The notes under the pieces: model-generated
Told to the model about the DNA's origin: nothing
Database searches by the model: none
What the model saw: only the letters and a program-made list of their open reading frames with translations
DNA from: Ferruginivarius sediminum
Lineage (GTDB): Bacteria; Pseudomonadota; Alphaproteobacteria; Kiloniellales; Rhodovibrionaceae
DNA length: 64,000 bases
Direction: 5' to 3'
Assembly (NCBI RefSeq): GCF_003344765.1
Contig: NZ_QPMH01000007.1
Location: 1-64,000 of the forward strand
Shown: positions 1 through 8,481 of the stretch, one piece after another
How positions within the stretch are numbered: the first letter of the stretch is position 1
Layout of the letters: each line of letters starts with the position of its first letter
Translations under genes and position numbers: made by a program

Positions 1-51
1 CGATAAAAAAGCCCCCTATCCCGTCAATCCGACAAAAAAACCGCCACGCGG

Positions 52-225
52 ACCGGCCAAACCGGCCCTCGTCAAACTCCTCGCCGCAAATGACCGTATC
101 GCAAAGGTCCCCCGTAGGGGGAGGGACCGGACACACACACCCCGGCATCATGGAAAATCAATGGCTTACGGAACACCGGAACAACCGGCAAGGAACCGGC
201 ATGACACACACCCACGAATAACCGG
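52..225. repeat. Cluster of seven ACCGG repeats
   Basis: ACCGG occurs at 52, 61, 126, 175, 184, 195 and 221, often as AACCGG(C/A), in a gene-free stretch downstream of the RepA-like gene. A short inverted repeat (GTCCC...GGGAC) spans about 107-128. Such clusters can be iterons for a replication initiator or part of an element end. That role is inference only; in a GC-rich genome ACCGG is common. Confidence 0.3.
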
Positions 226-234
226 AAACGCACG

Positions 235-1368
235 TTACTGCGCGTCATGGCTGCACCTAACAATGCGTGTTTTCAGGCGTGAAGGTGGCCCGTAACTCTC
301 GTTCTTGATGTCGCCATCGGAGAACAATCGTTGCATCGCCCGCTCGATGTCTCGCACCTTGAAGCGGCCCCGTTCGGGCATTCGAGATATGACCTTTGGC
401 GCGTAGTTCCCTGCGTGCGGGCTTTCCGAAACGTGCGTTCCGCGTGCCGTGAGCTTATCCAGGCATTCAAGGAACACTGTCTCGGCTTGGCCGCGTTCGA
501 TGCTCGCCACCATGCCCGTGTCCGGCTGGTCGAGGGCGAACACGCCATCGGACCAGCGGAGGCTTATCGTCTCTCCCACGCTGGCGTAGTTCGCCTTTTT
601 TGTGGTCAGGACGCGCGCATCGGGATCATCGTCGTCGTCACTGTCAGGCCGGGTGAAGTAGAGCCGTGAACGGACAGAATTATTCCATGCCGTGCTGCCG
701 GCTTCGCCGGTCCCGGTATTCCGCCCCGACAGCGACGGGTGCGCGGTCAGCAAAACAGCGCCGTCCATCTCTTTTGCGAACGTCCGCAACTCGCGCACGA
801 AGCGGCGTACTTGCGTGCGGCTGTTCTCGTTGCCCGTGAAAAAGTCGTGCAAGCTGTCGAGAACCAGGAACTGAATCCCGTTGTCCACGCAGTAGTTGAG
901 GAGCCGAATGCAGAATGGCGTATGCTCCGGTTCGCCGTATGCCTGGAACTGCAATAGCTCCGGGTTGTCCTCAAGCGTATGGTCGATAATCCAGAGGTTT
1001 TCCAGGTCGCCGAAATCCGCGTTGTAGCTTTGCAGCACATCGGCAAGGCGGCGCATCATCTCGTCCTTGTCGTCCTCCATCGCCACGAACAGGACTTTCT
1101 TCGCCTCAACATCGCGCCCGAGGCACCGCCTTCCGAGGGCTTTGGCAACGGCGATCTGGAGGCTCAGAAGCGTCTTGCCCACACCGCCATCGCCGCTCAG
1201 CATGGTTACTTGGGTATCGGGGATGAGGCCCGGCCAAGCCCATCGGCGCGGCGGAATTTCCGCGTCCTGCCACGTCAGCGGGTCGTGCGGTGCCAATGGC
1301 CGGGTATTTGCTGGCATGGCTGCCGCCCGCCGCCGGGCCTCCTCTAACGGGATTGTCCTCTCGCTCAC
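235..1368 (-). CDS. RepA-like AAA ATPase/helicase of a mobile element
   Basis: The 377-residue protein has a Walker A motif GDGGVGKT at residues 59-66, a Walker B FLVLDSL near 167-173 and the segment HPSLSGRNTGTGEAGS, as in the RSF1010 RepA-like / AAA_25 family of hexameric replicative helicases. It probably unwinds DNA at the element's replication origin. Its start overlaps the stop of the 189-residue gene upstream by four bases (ATGA), so the two are translationally coupled. The C-terminal part (from about residue 290) looks like a winged-helix region, but I cannot name it. Family assignment is firm; the role in element replication is inferred. Confidence 0.85.
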   Translation of the reverse strand: MSERTIPLEEARRRAAAMPANTRPLAPHDPLTWQDAEIPPRRWAWPGLIPDTQVTMLSGDGGVGKTLLSLQIAVAKALGRRCLGRDVEAKKVLFVAMEDDKDEMMRRLADVLQSYNADFGDLENLWIIDHTLEDNPELLQFQAYGEPEHTPFCIRLLNYCVDNGIQFLVLDSLHDFFTGNENSRTQVRRFVRELRTFAKEMDGAVLLTAHPSLSGRNTGTGEAGSTAWNNSVRSRLYFTRPDSDDDDDPDARVLTTKKANYASVGETISLRWSDGVFALDQPDTGMVASIERGQAETVFLECLDKLTARGTHVSESPHAGNYAPKVISRMPERGRFKVRDIERAMQRLFSDGDIKNESYGPPSRLKTRIVRCSHDAQ

Positions 1369-1934
1369 GCCGCCGCCCTCGCTTCGTCGGGAACCTCAAG
1401 GCGCGGCACCATCTGCGGCTGTCGCAACCGCCGGTCCAGCCAGTCGGCCAGTGCGAGGCTGTTGGCAACGACCCGCCCGCAGTCGCGCAGTTCGTCCAGG
1501 CCGTCGCTGTCCAGCAGCACGGCGCCGTCGCAGCCGGCTTGCAGCCAAGCCAACGGATTACTGAATAGATAGAGCGGCCTGTCTTGCTCCCACGCCACCG
1601 CGCTTCGCGCATCGTGGAGCGCCCATTCACCTGCGACGGTTGCCGCGCCGTGCCGCAGGTAGAACCGATCCGGCCTTCGATGATGAAACGCTAGTAAGTC
1701 AACAATCGTTGACGGGTCGCCTTCCCGGACCAGAACCGGCATGACGAACATCGGCTGCCCGGCCCCGGCCTCAGCCGGCGTCCAGGTGCCGTCAGGCCGC
1801 GCTTCCACGTCCATCACACCGACAGCCCCGGCCCGCAGGAAGGCGACGCCCGGCTCCACACCGAGACGCTGCCACTGCCGGATCGTCAGGCAGCGCGGGT
1901 CGCTCAACGCGATGTCCCATTCGCGCGCGATCAT
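1365..1934 (-). CDS. Element protein of unknown function, possibly primase/Toprim-like
   Basis: This 189-residue protein is not confidently recognised. It sits directly upstream of the RepA-like ATPase with a four-base overlap, the usual place for a primase or primase-associated factor. A hydrophobic strand followed by acidic residues (GAVLLDSDGLDEL, near residues 140-152) would fit a Toprim-like site, but the similarity is weak. The start overlaps the stop of the 81-residue gene upstream (ATGA). I am sure it is a gene, not of its function. Confidence 0.65.
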   Translation of the reverse strand: MIAREWDIALSDPRCLTIRQWQRLGVEPGVAFLRAGAVGVMDVEARPDGTWTPAEAGAGQPMFVMPVLVREGDPSTIVDLLAFHHRRPDRFYLRHGAATVAGEWALHDARSAVAWEQDRPLYLFSNPLAWLQAGCDGAVLLDSDGLDELRDCGRVVANSLALADWLDRRLRQPQMVPRLEVPDEARAAA

Positions 1935-2176
1935 TGTTGGGCCTCCCTGAGATAGGCAGCCAACTCGCGAAGCGAATGCTCTAGCTTGTCGGCATCGGCC
2001 TCGGATACCTGCAATTCAAGGATGCGCTGGCCGACAGGTTCGCTGGACTTGAGGCCGTCCCTAACCTCTTCGTCATGCCACTTCCGGGCTTCCTCAATTT
2101 GCTTGTGTAGCCAGTTTGCGGCCATCTCCGCCCACACAGCGGGTGGTGCGGTCCAGTCGTCGCGATTGCTTGTCAT
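1931..2176 (-). CDS. Small hypothetical element protein
   Basis: This 81-residue, mostly helical, charged protein has a tryptophan-containing N-terminus (DDWTAPPAVWAEMAANWLHK) and a leucine-rich, probably coiled-coil C-terminal half. No family is recognised. Four-base overlaps on both sides place it in the minus-strand operon of the element, which is the main reason to accept it as a gene. Confidence 0.6.
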   Translation of the reverse strand: MTSNRDDWTAPPAVWAEMAANWLHKQIEEARKWHDEEVRDGLKSSEPVGQRILELQVSEADADKLEHSLRELAAYLREAQQ

Positions 2177-2334
2177 GGCCGCACCTCCCGCGCGAGACGC
2201 GCCAGGACAACGGCGATGGCTTGCGAAAGATGGATGGGAGGGTTAGGCTTCGGCTTGTCCGCCTGCCGCTGGACATTCACCGAAGCCCCGGCCGCCGCCC
2301 CAACGGCGCCGGGGTTTCTCGTATCGGCTCCCAT
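2173..2334 (-). CDS. Small 53-residue element protein
   Basis: The reading frame starts with ATG at 2334, three bases after the stop of the AlpA-like gene, and ends with TGA inside the ATGA that starts the 81-residue gene. It encodes MGADTRNPGAVGAAAG, a Pro/Lys stretch (DKPKPNPPIHLS) and a short hydrophobic helix (QAIAVVLARLAREV). The perfect fit between two genes supports it as a real coupled gene. Its function is unknown. Confidence 0.55.
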   Translation of the reverse strand: MGADTRNPGAVGAAAGASVNVQRQADKPKPNPPIHLSQAIAVVLARLAREVRP

Positions 2335-2337
2335 CGT

Positions 2338-2574
2338 TCACGCCGCCTCGCGCTGCTTGTCCAGCCAGCGGCGCAGTTCGTCCGGGTCATAGTAGAGCCG
2401 ACCGGAGATTACGACGGCGCGCGGAAAGTCATCGAACCGATGACGCCAACGCCACAGTGTCGGTTCGCTGATGTCGCCAAGGATTCGCCTCGCTTGGCGA
2501 CCATTGATAAGGGTGGAATGTTCTGCGGTGTCTGGCATTTCGTTCTCCATGAAGCCACTCGAATTGACTTGCAT
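2338..2574 (-). CDS. AlpA/excisionase-like helix-turn-helix regulator
   Basis: The 78-residue protein has the layout of the AlpA/HTH_17 family: the HTH (LINGRQARRILGDISEPTLW RWRH region, residues 22-45), then a beta-hairpin wing containing FPRAVVISGRLYYDPDELRR and a terminal helix. Such proteins act as excisionases or as activators of integrase genes in P4-like elements. It lies two genes downstream of the integrase. Translation may really start at the internal Met at 2550, since neither start has a strong ribosome binding site. Confidence 0.75.
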   Translation of the reverse strand: MQVNSSGFMENEMPDTAEHSTLINGRQARRILGDISEPTLWRWRHRFDDFPRAVVISGRLYYDPDELRRWLDKQREAA

Positions 2575-2591
2575 GGGGAACGTGGCAGAAC

Positions 2592-2981
2592 TCAGCGGGA
2601 ATTTGCCCCGGTGTTCCCATTTTTCTTTTCGAGGGCAGTCAAGCCTCGATTGATCGCCCGCCGGGCCGTGTCCGGCTTCATGCCGCGCTGCCGGCCGAAC
2701 TCGCCTTTCGTCAGCTTGAACTCGTCAGGCGACCGCGCCGCCGCCGCAGCGAGGTAATCTTGCGCCAACGCGATGTCCCTGTCCTGGGTGGAACGGCTCT
2801 TGCCGCCTTCGCTGGCACCTGCGACCGACCGTTCGCCCTTGCGCGCCAACTCGCCAACCGGCCCCCGGAGGATGCGATCCTGAACCCTCTCGACAAACCA
2901 AGCCTGTCGCTCAGTTTGCTTGCTCATGCGCCGCATCATCTCGTCAGGTAGGGTGATCGGCTCCGGCTTTCGCTTGGTCAT
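2592..2981 (-). CDS. Hypothetical element protein with a possible helix-turn-helix
   Basis: This 129-residue basic protein starts inside the integrase stop codon (ATGA overlap), so it is coupled to the integrase. Residues about 88-115 (KGEFGRQRGMKPDTARRAIN) resemble a helix-turn-helix with a recognition helix of the TARRAI type. It may be a DNA-binding accessory protein for recombination or element regulation. No named family is recognised. Confidence 0.6.
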   Translation of the reverse strand: MTKRKPEPITLPDEMMRRMSKQTERQAWFVERVQDRILRGPVGELARKGERSVAGASEGGKSRSTQDRDIALAQDYLAAAAARSPDEFKLTKGEFGRQRGMKPDTARRAINRGLTALEKKNGNTGANSR

Positions 2982-4303
2982 CGGCTCAACTCCACCACGT
3001 TCGACGGCAGCCGTCGCGTGGCTGCGGGGTGATCTGCAATGCTGTGGTTGATCGGCCAGAACATGTTAGCGATGTAGAGTTCCCACGCCTCCAACGCTTC
3101 GCGCATTTCCTTGCCGTAGGAATAGTGGTCATAGCCGGCCCCGGCACCCCGGTTCGGCACGTGGTCCAGCAGCAGGTCGCGCACGTGCGGCGGCACACCG
3201 AGGGCGCCCAGGCGCGTCTCAACGGTGTGTCGGATCGGGTGAAAGGCGAAATCGGATATGTCCGCCCGCTCCCGCAACGTGCGTTGCAGGCGCGATCCCG
3301 GCTCCAGATGCTGGCCGTCCTTGCGCCCCGGAAACACGTGCCCGTTGCCCGTTGCGCGGGGCAGGGCGCGGATGATCGCCAGCGCCGCCGGGGGCAGGGG
3401 AATAACGTGGGTGCGCTTGTTGCCGCGCTTGCGCCGCCGGTCCTGCGGGGGTGTCCAGATGCCGTCGCCGCCGATCTCCGACCACTTCATGGCCGCGACC
3501 GCCGACTTGCGCTTGCCCGTCAGGATCATCAGCTTGACCAGCGCGCCCGTGTGCCTACCAAGGCCGTCCGCCGCCTGCCAGAGCCGCGCCAACTCGTCAT
3601 CGGTATAGACGCGGTCGCGGCTTTCCTCGCCGCTCCACGGCTTCCTGAGGCCGTCCAGCGGCGACTTGGCAACCTTCTCGATACCGGGTTCGGCGCACCA
3701 CGCGAAGAACGTCCGCATGTAGGCAAAGGTGCGGTTCGCCATGTAGGGGGCGGGCGCGCGTTCGTCGTCGCCGTCGCGGATCGCCTCCAGCACGGCGCGA
3801 ACGTCCTTCGCCCTCACATCGGCCAAGGGCTTGTCCGCCCATCCGGCCCCGGCCCGCAGTAGCGCGCGCTCCACCTCGTGGGCGGTCTTGTTGCGCTCCT
3901 GCCCGCGCTGGTAGCGACGCACGTATTCCGCGACGGCTTCCGCGTAGGTCTGCGGCCGCTCCGGCTCCGCATCCGGCTGCGGCAGGTGGTGACGACGCGG
4001 GTCACGACCGGAGAGACGCGGATCACGACCGGCGGCTACGTCGCGGGCCGTCGCGCGCGCCTCCTCTCGGGCGTCTTCGAGGGACAACGCGGGGTAGGGC
4101 GGCTTCAAGGTGTCCCGCCGGGGCTTGCCGTCGAGGCGATACCAGATGACGAACGTCCGCCGTCCGGTCTTGCTCACCCGCACACCGAGGCCCGGGGCAA
4201 CGCTGTCCCAATGGTCGATCTGCGGCTTGCCGGCTTCCGGCAGGGCGCCCCTGCTGGGGGCGTTCTCGTCACCAAGAAACTTCGCCGTCAGCTTCCGTGC
4301 CAT
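2978..4303 (-). CDS. int: Tyrosine recombinase/integrase
   Basis: The 441-residue protein has an N-terminal DUF4102-like arm-binding domain (residues 1-100), a SAM-like core-binding domain (about 118-215) and a C-terminal catalytic domain. Catalytic residues visible are Arg265 (LTGKRKSAV), His355 and Arg358 (HPIRHT), His381 (LLLDH) and a Tyr near 391-396 (YDHYSY). It would catalyse integration and excision at the tRNA-Lys attachment site. The gene starts about 180 bases from the tRNA fragment, the usual closeness of int and att. It appears full length. Confidence 0.93.
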   Translation of the reverse strand: MARKLTAKFLGDENAPSRGALPEAGKPQIDHWDSVAPGLGVRVSKTGRRTFVIWYRLDGKPRRDTLKPPYPALSLEDAREEARATARDVAAGRDPRLSGRDPRRHHLPQPDAEPERPQTYAEAVAEYVRRYQRGQERNKTAHEVERALLRAGAGWADKPLADVRAKDVRAVLEAIRDGDDERAPAPYMANRTFAYMRTFFAWCAEPGIEKVAKSPLDGLRKPWSGEESRDRVYTDDELARLWQAADGLGRHTGALVKLMILTGKRKSAVAAMKWSEIGGDGIWTPPQDRRRKRGNKRTHVIPLPPAALAIIRALPRATGNGHVFPGRKDGQHLEPGSRLQRTLRERADISDFAFHPIRHTVETRLGALGVPPHVRDLLLDHVPNRGAGAGYDHYSYGKEMREALEAWELYIANMFWPINHSIADHPAATRRLPSNVVELSR

Positions 4304-4480
4304 CGCGTCTGACTCCTATCAGCGGGCCTTTTAGGTTGCAGTTAGGTTGCAGATGCAGGTGGCAGGGCGTGCAACCTATCGCAAGGCCGTGAAAGGAGTA
4401 TATCGGTGCAATTGCAGGGATTGCAATGGGTTTTGCGAAAGGCGGCGCACTGATTTGCAAGCGGGTGAAACGTGGTCGAA

Positions 4481-4530
4481 GCTGACTTTTAATCAGCGGG
4501 TCGCAGGTTCAAGTCCTGCCGGGCTCACCA
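4481..4530 (+). other. Attachment site: 3' fragment of tRNA-Lys(UUU)
   Basis: The sequence begins with an anticodon stem-loop (GCTGACTTTTAATCAGC, anticodon TTT) and continues with variable loop, a T arm (GCAGGTTCAAGTCCTGC), the acceptor 3' strand and an encoded CCA. No D arm or 5' acceptor strand precedes it, so it is not a complete tRNA. This is the typical duplicated core (attR/attL) left when an element integrates into the 3' half of a tRNA gene. Confidence 0.85.
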
Positions 4531-5009
4531 TATAGCTCTCCAATATATTTATCATAACGTGAATACTAAAAGTGTCGGAAGAGCATTCCTGGCCAATGGC
4601 GCCTTTCATCCAGCGGGCTGCGAGGGGCAGTCGGCGAAGCATCCACAGACAACGCACCATGTGCCTCCCGAGAGGAAGCAGGTCATAGCAAGATCGTCCT
4701 GCAGATTGGGCGCGACAAACCATTCGCTCAGTAGCGCAGCACCGAAGACGATATCACCAACGAACCCGCGGCACGCCAGCTTGAGTAAAACCCGGGCCTA
4801 TGACACACTCATTTAGTTCAAATGTGAAGGCGTTTTCTACCGAGATGTCAGGCACTGAAGGCCTTCCGCGCCACTGGGCCATGCAACGGAAAATGGCGCG
4901 GAACCGGCCGTGATTCACTATCCGAAATGCCACTTGACCTAACCTGACGGGCGGCGCCAATTGCCGTCGACATGCAACGAAGCCGAGGCCTGCTGGAAAA
5001 GCCGACGGA
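4531..5009. other. Intergenic stretch right of the element
   Basis: No convincing gene is present. The first 40 bases after the tRNA fragment are AT-rich. On the minus strand an open frame of about 60 codons ends at 4606 and encodes a Cys- and Trp-containing peptide, but it has no ATG near its beginning and matches no family I know. A promoter for gspK probably lies in the last 150 bases, but no strong box is evident. Confidence 0.4.
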
Positions 5010-6005
5010 ATGAAGTCATTTATCGATACCTCCAAGACCGACCGTCTGCGCCGCCAGCGGGGCCTCGCGCTGGTTCTGGTGCTTTGGGTGCTGACCCTGA
5101 TGTCGCTGATGGCCGCTGGCTTTTTATCGGAAACCCGGACCGAGGTGCGCGCCACTCGTAATCGGGCCGAGGTTGCCGAGGCGGAGGCGCTGGCCGATGC
5201 GGGTATCTATTTCGCCATCTCCCGGCTGTTGCAGGACCGGACAGGGGTTGCTGGCGATACGGAAGAGCCGGTGCCGGTTCCCGCCGATGGCCGGATCCTG
5301 GAATGGACCTTTGGGGGCGGCAAGGTACGCCTCAGCTTGCGTGACGAGATGGGCAAGGTCGATCTGAATGCGGCGCACCCGGACGTGCTCTGGGGCCTGT
5401 TGCAGGCCGTCGGCGTGCCGCGCGCGGAGGCACGCGTCATCGCCGCCCGCATACTGGACTTCCGGGATCCCGACGACTTGTCCCGCGTCGACGGCGCGGA
5501 GGACGCGGAGTATATCGCGGCCGGCCGGACCTACGGCGCAAAGGACGGCGCATTCCAGAGCATCGAGGAAATCGGGCAGGTTCTGGGCATCGACCGGACC
5601 CTGGCCGAACTGCTGCGCCCGCACATAACGGTCGCATCCGGCGTTCCCAGCGTGGCGGCGGAGACGGCGACGCGGTCAGCACTGCTTGCGCTTCCCGGTG
5701 TCCAGGCGGCGGCGGTCGATTCCTATCTGCTGGCCAGGGCGGAAACCCTTCCCGGCGACCCACCGCCGGCGCCGCCGCCGGGCCCGGACTATGTCCGCTC
5801 GACCCAGACCCGATACACCATCACCGCTGAGGCGACAACGGAAAGCGGCGCTGTCTTTCTCCGAGAGGCACGCGTCAGCCTCGACCGCATCCGCGCCGAC
5901 CAAGCTTACGTCATCGAGCGGTGGTCGCAGCGCATGACCCGGCTGCCGGCGCAAAGCCCCGATGTCATCGCGGCCCTGGAGGCAGAGGCCCGGCGGGCAC
6001 GCTGA
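5010..6005 (+). CDS. gspK: Type II secretion minor pseudopilin GspK
   Basis: The 331-residue protein has the prepilin-like N-terminus RRQRGLALVLVLWVLTLMSL, with the cleavage site after Gly19 and the hydrophobic helix typical of GspK. After it come a helix-hairpin region (GKVDLNAAHPDVL) and a second one near residue 210, both hallmarks of GspK. It caps the pseudopilus in the periplasm with GspI and GspJ. Other pseudopilin genes are not next to it: the tRNA/element junction lies upstream, and the convergent secretin gene lies 15 bases downstream. Confidence 0.88.
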   Translation: MKSFIDTSKTDRLRRQRGLALVLVLWVLTLMSLMAAGFLSETRTEVRATRNRAEVAEAEALADAGIYFAISRLLQDRTGVAGDTEEPVPVPADGRILEWTFGGGKVRLSLRDEMGKVDLNAAHPDVLWGLLQAVGVPRAEARVIAARILDFRDPDDLSRVDGAEDAEYIAAGRTYGAKDGAFQSIEEIGQVLGIDRTLAELLRPHITVASGVPSVAAETATRSALLALPGVQAAAVDSYLLARAETLPGDPPPAPPPGPDYVRSTQTRYTITAEATTESGAVFLREARVSLDRIRADQAYVIERWSQRMTRLPAQSPDVIAALEAEARRAR

Positions 6006-6020
6006 TCCGCCGGGGCACCC

Positions 6021-8390
6021 TCAATTTTCGCCGCTGCCGGCTTTGGCGTCAGCCGCGTCGGGGTCCGCACCATTGGCGTTCCGACCGCTTTCGCCCTGGC
6101 CATAGTTGCCGATGCGCTCCTGCAGGTTCTTGATGCCGCGCAGGCGCCGGCGGAGTTCGCGGGTAACTTCTTGCGCCTCCTCCTGATCGCGGACAACGCG
6201 AGGCGTCAACAGAACCAGTAGTTCGGTCCGCTCGCTGGCGACGCTGTTGCTGGAAAACAGGTTACCCAGGATCGGCACCTCCATCAGGATCGGCACGCCC
6301 GAGCGGGAATCCTCCTCGCTGTCCCGGATCAGGCCGCCAAGAGCTATCGTCTCCCCGGTCTGCACGGCCACGGAGCTGTCGATCTGGCGTTGCTGAATCG
6401 TCGGCGCGTCAATGTCGGAGGTCGTCGTCGTCACCACGTCGGAAACCTCCTGCCGCACGTCGAGGACGACAAGGCCGCTCGCATTCACATGCGGCGTGAC
6501 TTCCAGGATAACGCCGGTGTCCTGAAACTGGATCGAGTTCACGATCGGGGCATCCGGGTCGGTGATGGATTGCGCCTGCTGCGTCGGCACCGGCACTTGA
6601 TCGCCCACCTGCAAACGGGCCGTTTCGTTATCCAGCACCATAAGCTGCGGCGAGGAGACCACGTTGACGTTGGTGATCTCGTCCAGGGCGTTCAATGCCG
6701 CCCTGACGTCGCCGCTCTCGAACAGGTATGAGAAACCGGGGAACGTCGAGGAAACCGCGCCGTTCGAGATATCGCTGAAAGTGACCGACTGCGTCGTGCC
6801 GCCCTCATCCGCCTGGAAAAACCAGCGAAGGCCGTAGCGCAGGCTGTCGTTGAGTCTCACCTCGGCAATCGTGGCCTCGATCAGCACCTGCAACGGCACC
6901 AGGTCGAGTCTGCGCAAGGTCGACTCAATCATCCGGTATTCCTGGGCCTTCGCCAGGATCAGAAGCGCATTGTTGCGCGTGTCGGCGATGATGCGCGGGC
7001 CGTCTTCGCCGCCGCCTCCGCGGGACCTCTCCACCGAGCGGGCGCCGCTTCCGCTGCCGAAACGGCTCCCCGACGTGCGCGAAGTCGTTGCCGAAGCCGA
7101 GGAGCCCGCGTCCGTGGAAGTATCGCCGCCATCGCCCTCGCTCGATCCGCTGGTTCCGCCGCTCTGCGATGATGTGCCAAAGCCGCTGCCGCCAAAGCCG
7201 GAACTCGACAGGATGCCAGCCTGCCGGCCCGGCGCAACCTCCGAGCGGCGGTCGCCACCGCCCGTCGTGGAGACGTCGAACACCTCGCCAAGCACCTCGG
7301 CAAGATCGCCGGCGCGGGAGTTCTTCACGTGATAGACATAAAGCTGTCGCTCGCCCTCCGCGCCGCCACGGTCGAGACGCTCGGTCCAGTTCTTCGCTTT
7401 CCGCAGATAGGCCGGCTGTTCGCTGATCACAAGAATGGCGTTCATCCGCTGAATTGGCAGGAAGCGAACCAGACCGATTTGCGGGCCGTCGTCACGCTGC
7501 CCGAAGATGGTCTCCAACTCCTCGGTAACATCCTCCGCGTCGGCGTTGTCGAGGGGCAGCAGGGCGAACGACATGCCCTCCATCCAGTCGACGTCCAGGG
7601 TCTCGGCCATTGCCACGAGATCGCGTGCCTCGCTGCCGGGGCCGCGGAACAGCAGGAGGTTACGGGCTTCGTCGGAGCGCAGCTTTCGCCCCGGCGCCAG
7701 GAAGGTTTCGAGTGTACCCTGCATAGCCTCGGCCGAGGCGAATTCCAGGGGAATGACGTGCAGCGCGAAAGCCGCGTCACCACTGCGCTCGTCCCCGGCA
7801 ACGACCGGTGCCAGGGAACCCGCGGCCTCGACCGGGATGATGCGATAGACGCCCTCGGTGCGTACCAGCGCGATACCGTTCATCGCCAGGATATCCTCAA
7901 GGGCCGGGATAACCTGGTTCCGGTTGAGAGGGCGGGCGGTGCGCGCGGTGATCGTCCCTTCGATCTTCGGGCCGATGGCGTAGTTCACGCCGAGTGCCTC
8001 ACCGAGGACAGCATCCACGACCTTGCGCAGGTCGGCGTTCACGAAGTTCATCGTGTAGCCGCCCTCGGCCTCTTCGACCTTGACGCTCGCCGCCCTGGCC
8101 GCCGCAAACCTGCCAGTGCCCGGGTAGAGCTCGGCCTCCTTGGGCGGCAGATCGCCCGGCTCCGGCTTGTCCTTTTCGCTGTCCCGCGCTCCGGCAAGGC
8201 CGTCGCCGCGAAGCGGACGGGTTTCGACCGCAGTCTCGCCCCGCGACTGCTGGCTTTGCGCCGCCGGCCGTGCCCCGTCGCGACCGAATACGCCTTCACC
8301 CCCGAAACGGCCGGACTCGCAGCCGGCCAATGCCGCCAGAAGGCAGACGCCCATCATAAAACGGCGCGCGTGATGACGTGCCCGCGTCAA
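6021..8390 (-). CDS. gspD: Type II secretion secretin GspD
   Basis: This outer-membrane secretin has a lipoprotein signal (MMGVCLLAALAGC), an N0 domain (about residues 90-160 beginning NFVNADLRKVVDAVLG), N1-N3 repeats with a long Gly/Ser-rich linker in N3, and a C-terminal secretin domain (VLIEATIAEVRLND ... VPILGNLF). It forms the outer-membrane channel. I chose the TTG at 8390, which follows a GGGGGGAA ribosome binding site and gives a normal basic signal peptide; the frame is open to 8429, and an ATG at 8357 is also possible. It lies 91 bases downstream of gspO on the same strand. Confidence 0.9.
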   Translation of the reverse strand: MTRARHHARRFMMGVCLLAALAGCESGRFGGEGVFGRDGARPAAQSQQSRGETAVETRPLRGDGLAGARDSEKDKPEPGDLPPKEAELYPGTGRFAAARAASVKVEEAEGGYTMNFVNADLRKVVDAVLGEALGVNYAIGPKIEGTITARTARPLNRNQVIPALEDILAMNGIALVRTEGVYRIIPVEAAGSLAPVVAGDERSGDAAFALHVIPLEFASAEAMQGTLETFLAPGRKLRSDEARNLLLFRGPGSEARDLVAMAETLDVDWMEGMSFALLPLDNADAEDVTEELETIFGQRDDGPQIGLVRFLPIQRMNAILVISEQPAYLRKAKNWTERLDRGGAEGERQLYVYHVKNSRAGDLAEVLGEVFDVSTTGGGDRRSEVAPGRQAGILSSSGFGGSGFGTSSQSGGTSGSSEGDGGDTSTDAGSSASATTSRTSGSRFGSGSGARSVERSRGGGGEDGPRIIADTRNNALLILAKAQEYRMIESTLRRLDLVPLQVLIEATIAEVRLNDSLRYGLRWFFQADEGGTTQSVTFSDISNGAVSSTFPGFSYLFESGDVRAALNALDEITNVNVVSSPQLMVLDNETARLQVGDQVPVPTQQAQSITDPDAPIVNSIQFQDTGVILEVTPHVNASGLVVLDVRQEVSDVVTTTTSDIDAPTIQQRQIDSSVAVQTGETIALGGLIRDSEEDSRSGVPILMEVPILGNLFSSNSVASERTELLVLLTPRVVRDQEEAQEVTRELRRRLRGIKNLQERIGNYGQGESGRNANGADPDAADAKAGSGEN

Positions 8391-8481
8391 AGCTTCCCCC
8401 CGATCTCGATCATCTGTTCGGACCCCCAATACACCCAGCGCGCGATACTGGCATAAGCCTTCTCCCTATTCCAGCAATGCG

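Larger units (their letters stand above)
1..4530. mobile_element. Right part of an integrative element in a tRNA-Lys gene
   Basis: All genes from 235 to 4303 lie on the minus strand and overlap or nearly touch: integrase, a small HTH-like protein, an AlpA-like regulator, three unknown small proteins and a RepA-like ATPase. The block stops next to a 50-base 3' fragment of tRNA-Lys at 4481-4530, as left by a tyrosine recombinase integrating into a tRNA 3' end. The intact tRNA and the left end should lie before position 1. The gene set resembles satellite-type or integrative mobilizable elements. I see no capsid, portal or relaxase gene in this part, so the exact class is open. Confidence 0.75.

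Noticed and set aside
3029..3862. Plus-strand frame of 277 codons within the integrase
   Set aside because: The opposite strand encodes an integrase with all catalytic residues; this frame is antisense.
4493..4723. Minus-strand frame ending SPAGLEPATR across the tRNA-Lys fragment
   Set aside because: This ending is the well-known false translation through tRNA 3' sequence. No ribosome binding site or family supports the rest.
7329..8456. Plus-strand frame of 375 codons within gspD
   Set aside because: Antisense of the secretin; no family features.
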